In this document: positions 5,823-7,344 of the stretch, piece by piece
Position numbering within the stretch: position 1 is the stretch's first letter
Layout of the letters: the number at the start of each line of letters is the position of its first letter
Assembly (NCBI GenBank): GCA_029862935.1
Contig: JAOTWK010000175.1
Location: 1-7,344 of the forward strand
DNA: 7,344 bases
Reading direction: 5' to 3'
Source: Gemmatimonadota bacterium
GTDB lineage: Bacteria > Gemmatimonadota > Gemmatimonadetes > Gemmatimonadales > GWC2-71-9
Position numbers and translations under genes: made by a program
The notes under the pieces: generated by a model
What the model was told of the DNA's origin: nothing
Seen by the model: only the letters and a program-made list of their open reading frames with translations
Databases searched by the model: none

Positions 5823-6041
5823 TTAAACGCTGGCGACCGACGCTGGCCGACGTGGCGCTTTCACAACGCGATCAGCCCTAATGCACTGGGTGCACACCCG
5901 GATCCGGCGCACTTTGCCGTCGACGATCGCACGCACCCGTTGCAGGTTCGGGTACCACCGCCGATTCGTCTTGTTGTTCGCGTGGCTGACATTGTGACCG
6001 TAGACCGGTCCCTTGCCACAGATTTCACAAACGCGTGCCAT
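5823..6041 (-). CDS. rpmB: 50S ribosomal protein L28 (bL28), zinc-binding form
   Basis: L28 is a small basic protein at the base of the large subunit near the E site. The 72 residues begin [20 protein letters not shown]. They contain two Cys pairs, Cys5/Cys8 and Cys50/Cys53 (RVCTQCIRA), which form a zinc ribbon as in the C+ versions of L28. The central [21 protein letters not shown] is family-typical. The ATG at 6041 is chosen over an in-frame start 27 codons upstream, because the conserved sequence begins exactly there; GGA just before it is a weak ribosome binding site. It is the only minus-strand gene, converging on the alpha operon terminator and diverging from gmd. rpmG, a common partner of rpmB, is not next to it. 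Confidence 0.95.
   Translation of the reverse strand: MARVCEICGKGPVYGHNVSHANNKTNRRWYPNLQRVRAIVDGKVRRIRVCTQCIRADRVVKAPRRPASVASV

Positions 6042-7344
<1,303 letters not shown>

Overview
This is ordinary chromosomal DNA from a GC-rich bacterium, and I see no mobile element, CRISPR array, RNA gene or obvious novel system in it. The phylum cannot be proved from this window. A free-living, didermic, GC-rich lineage such as Gemmatimonadota is my best guess. It rests on the alpha ribosomal operon starting at rpmJ away from secY/infA, zinc-type (Cys-rich) forms of L36, S4 and L28, frequent GTG/TTG starts, and a GDP-deoxysugar pathway of the kind used for cell-surface glycans.

Layout. Positions 1-2699 (+) hold a tightly packed run: the 3' end of a helical-repeat-like protein, pyrD (dihydroorotate dehydrogenase, class 1B type), pyrF (OMP decarboxylase) and a small secreted protein of unknown function. 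pyrD overlaps the preceding stop in ATGA, and pyrF starts inside the end of pyrD. A good sigma70-type promoter at 2707-2735 then starts the alpha ribosomal operon: rpmJ (L36, TTG start, only 38 codons), rpsM (S13), rpsK (S11), rpsD (S4), rpoA (RNA polymerase alpha) and rplQ (L17). These genes are separated by 1-4 bases and end at a strong intrinsic terminator (5775-5803). rpmB (L28) lies on the minus strand and converges on that terminator.

A 125-base divergent intergenic region (6042-6166) separates rpmB from gmd (GDP-mannose 4,6-dehydratase). The gmd stop overlaps, in GTGA, the start of a second short-chain dehydrogenase/epimerase-type gene that is cut by the window end. That gene is probably the reductase completing GDP-6-deoxyhexose (D-rhamnose type) synthesis.

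Functionally there are three blocks: the last de novo UMP steps, core translation/transcription machinery, and nucleotide-sugar synthesis for surface polysaccharide. The main points worth checking are the pyrDF cluster directly upstream of a stand-alone alpha operon, the absence of pyrK beside a 1B-type pyrD, and an alpha subunit with an extended C-terminal tail and an Ala at a usual Ser position in its DNA-binding domain.
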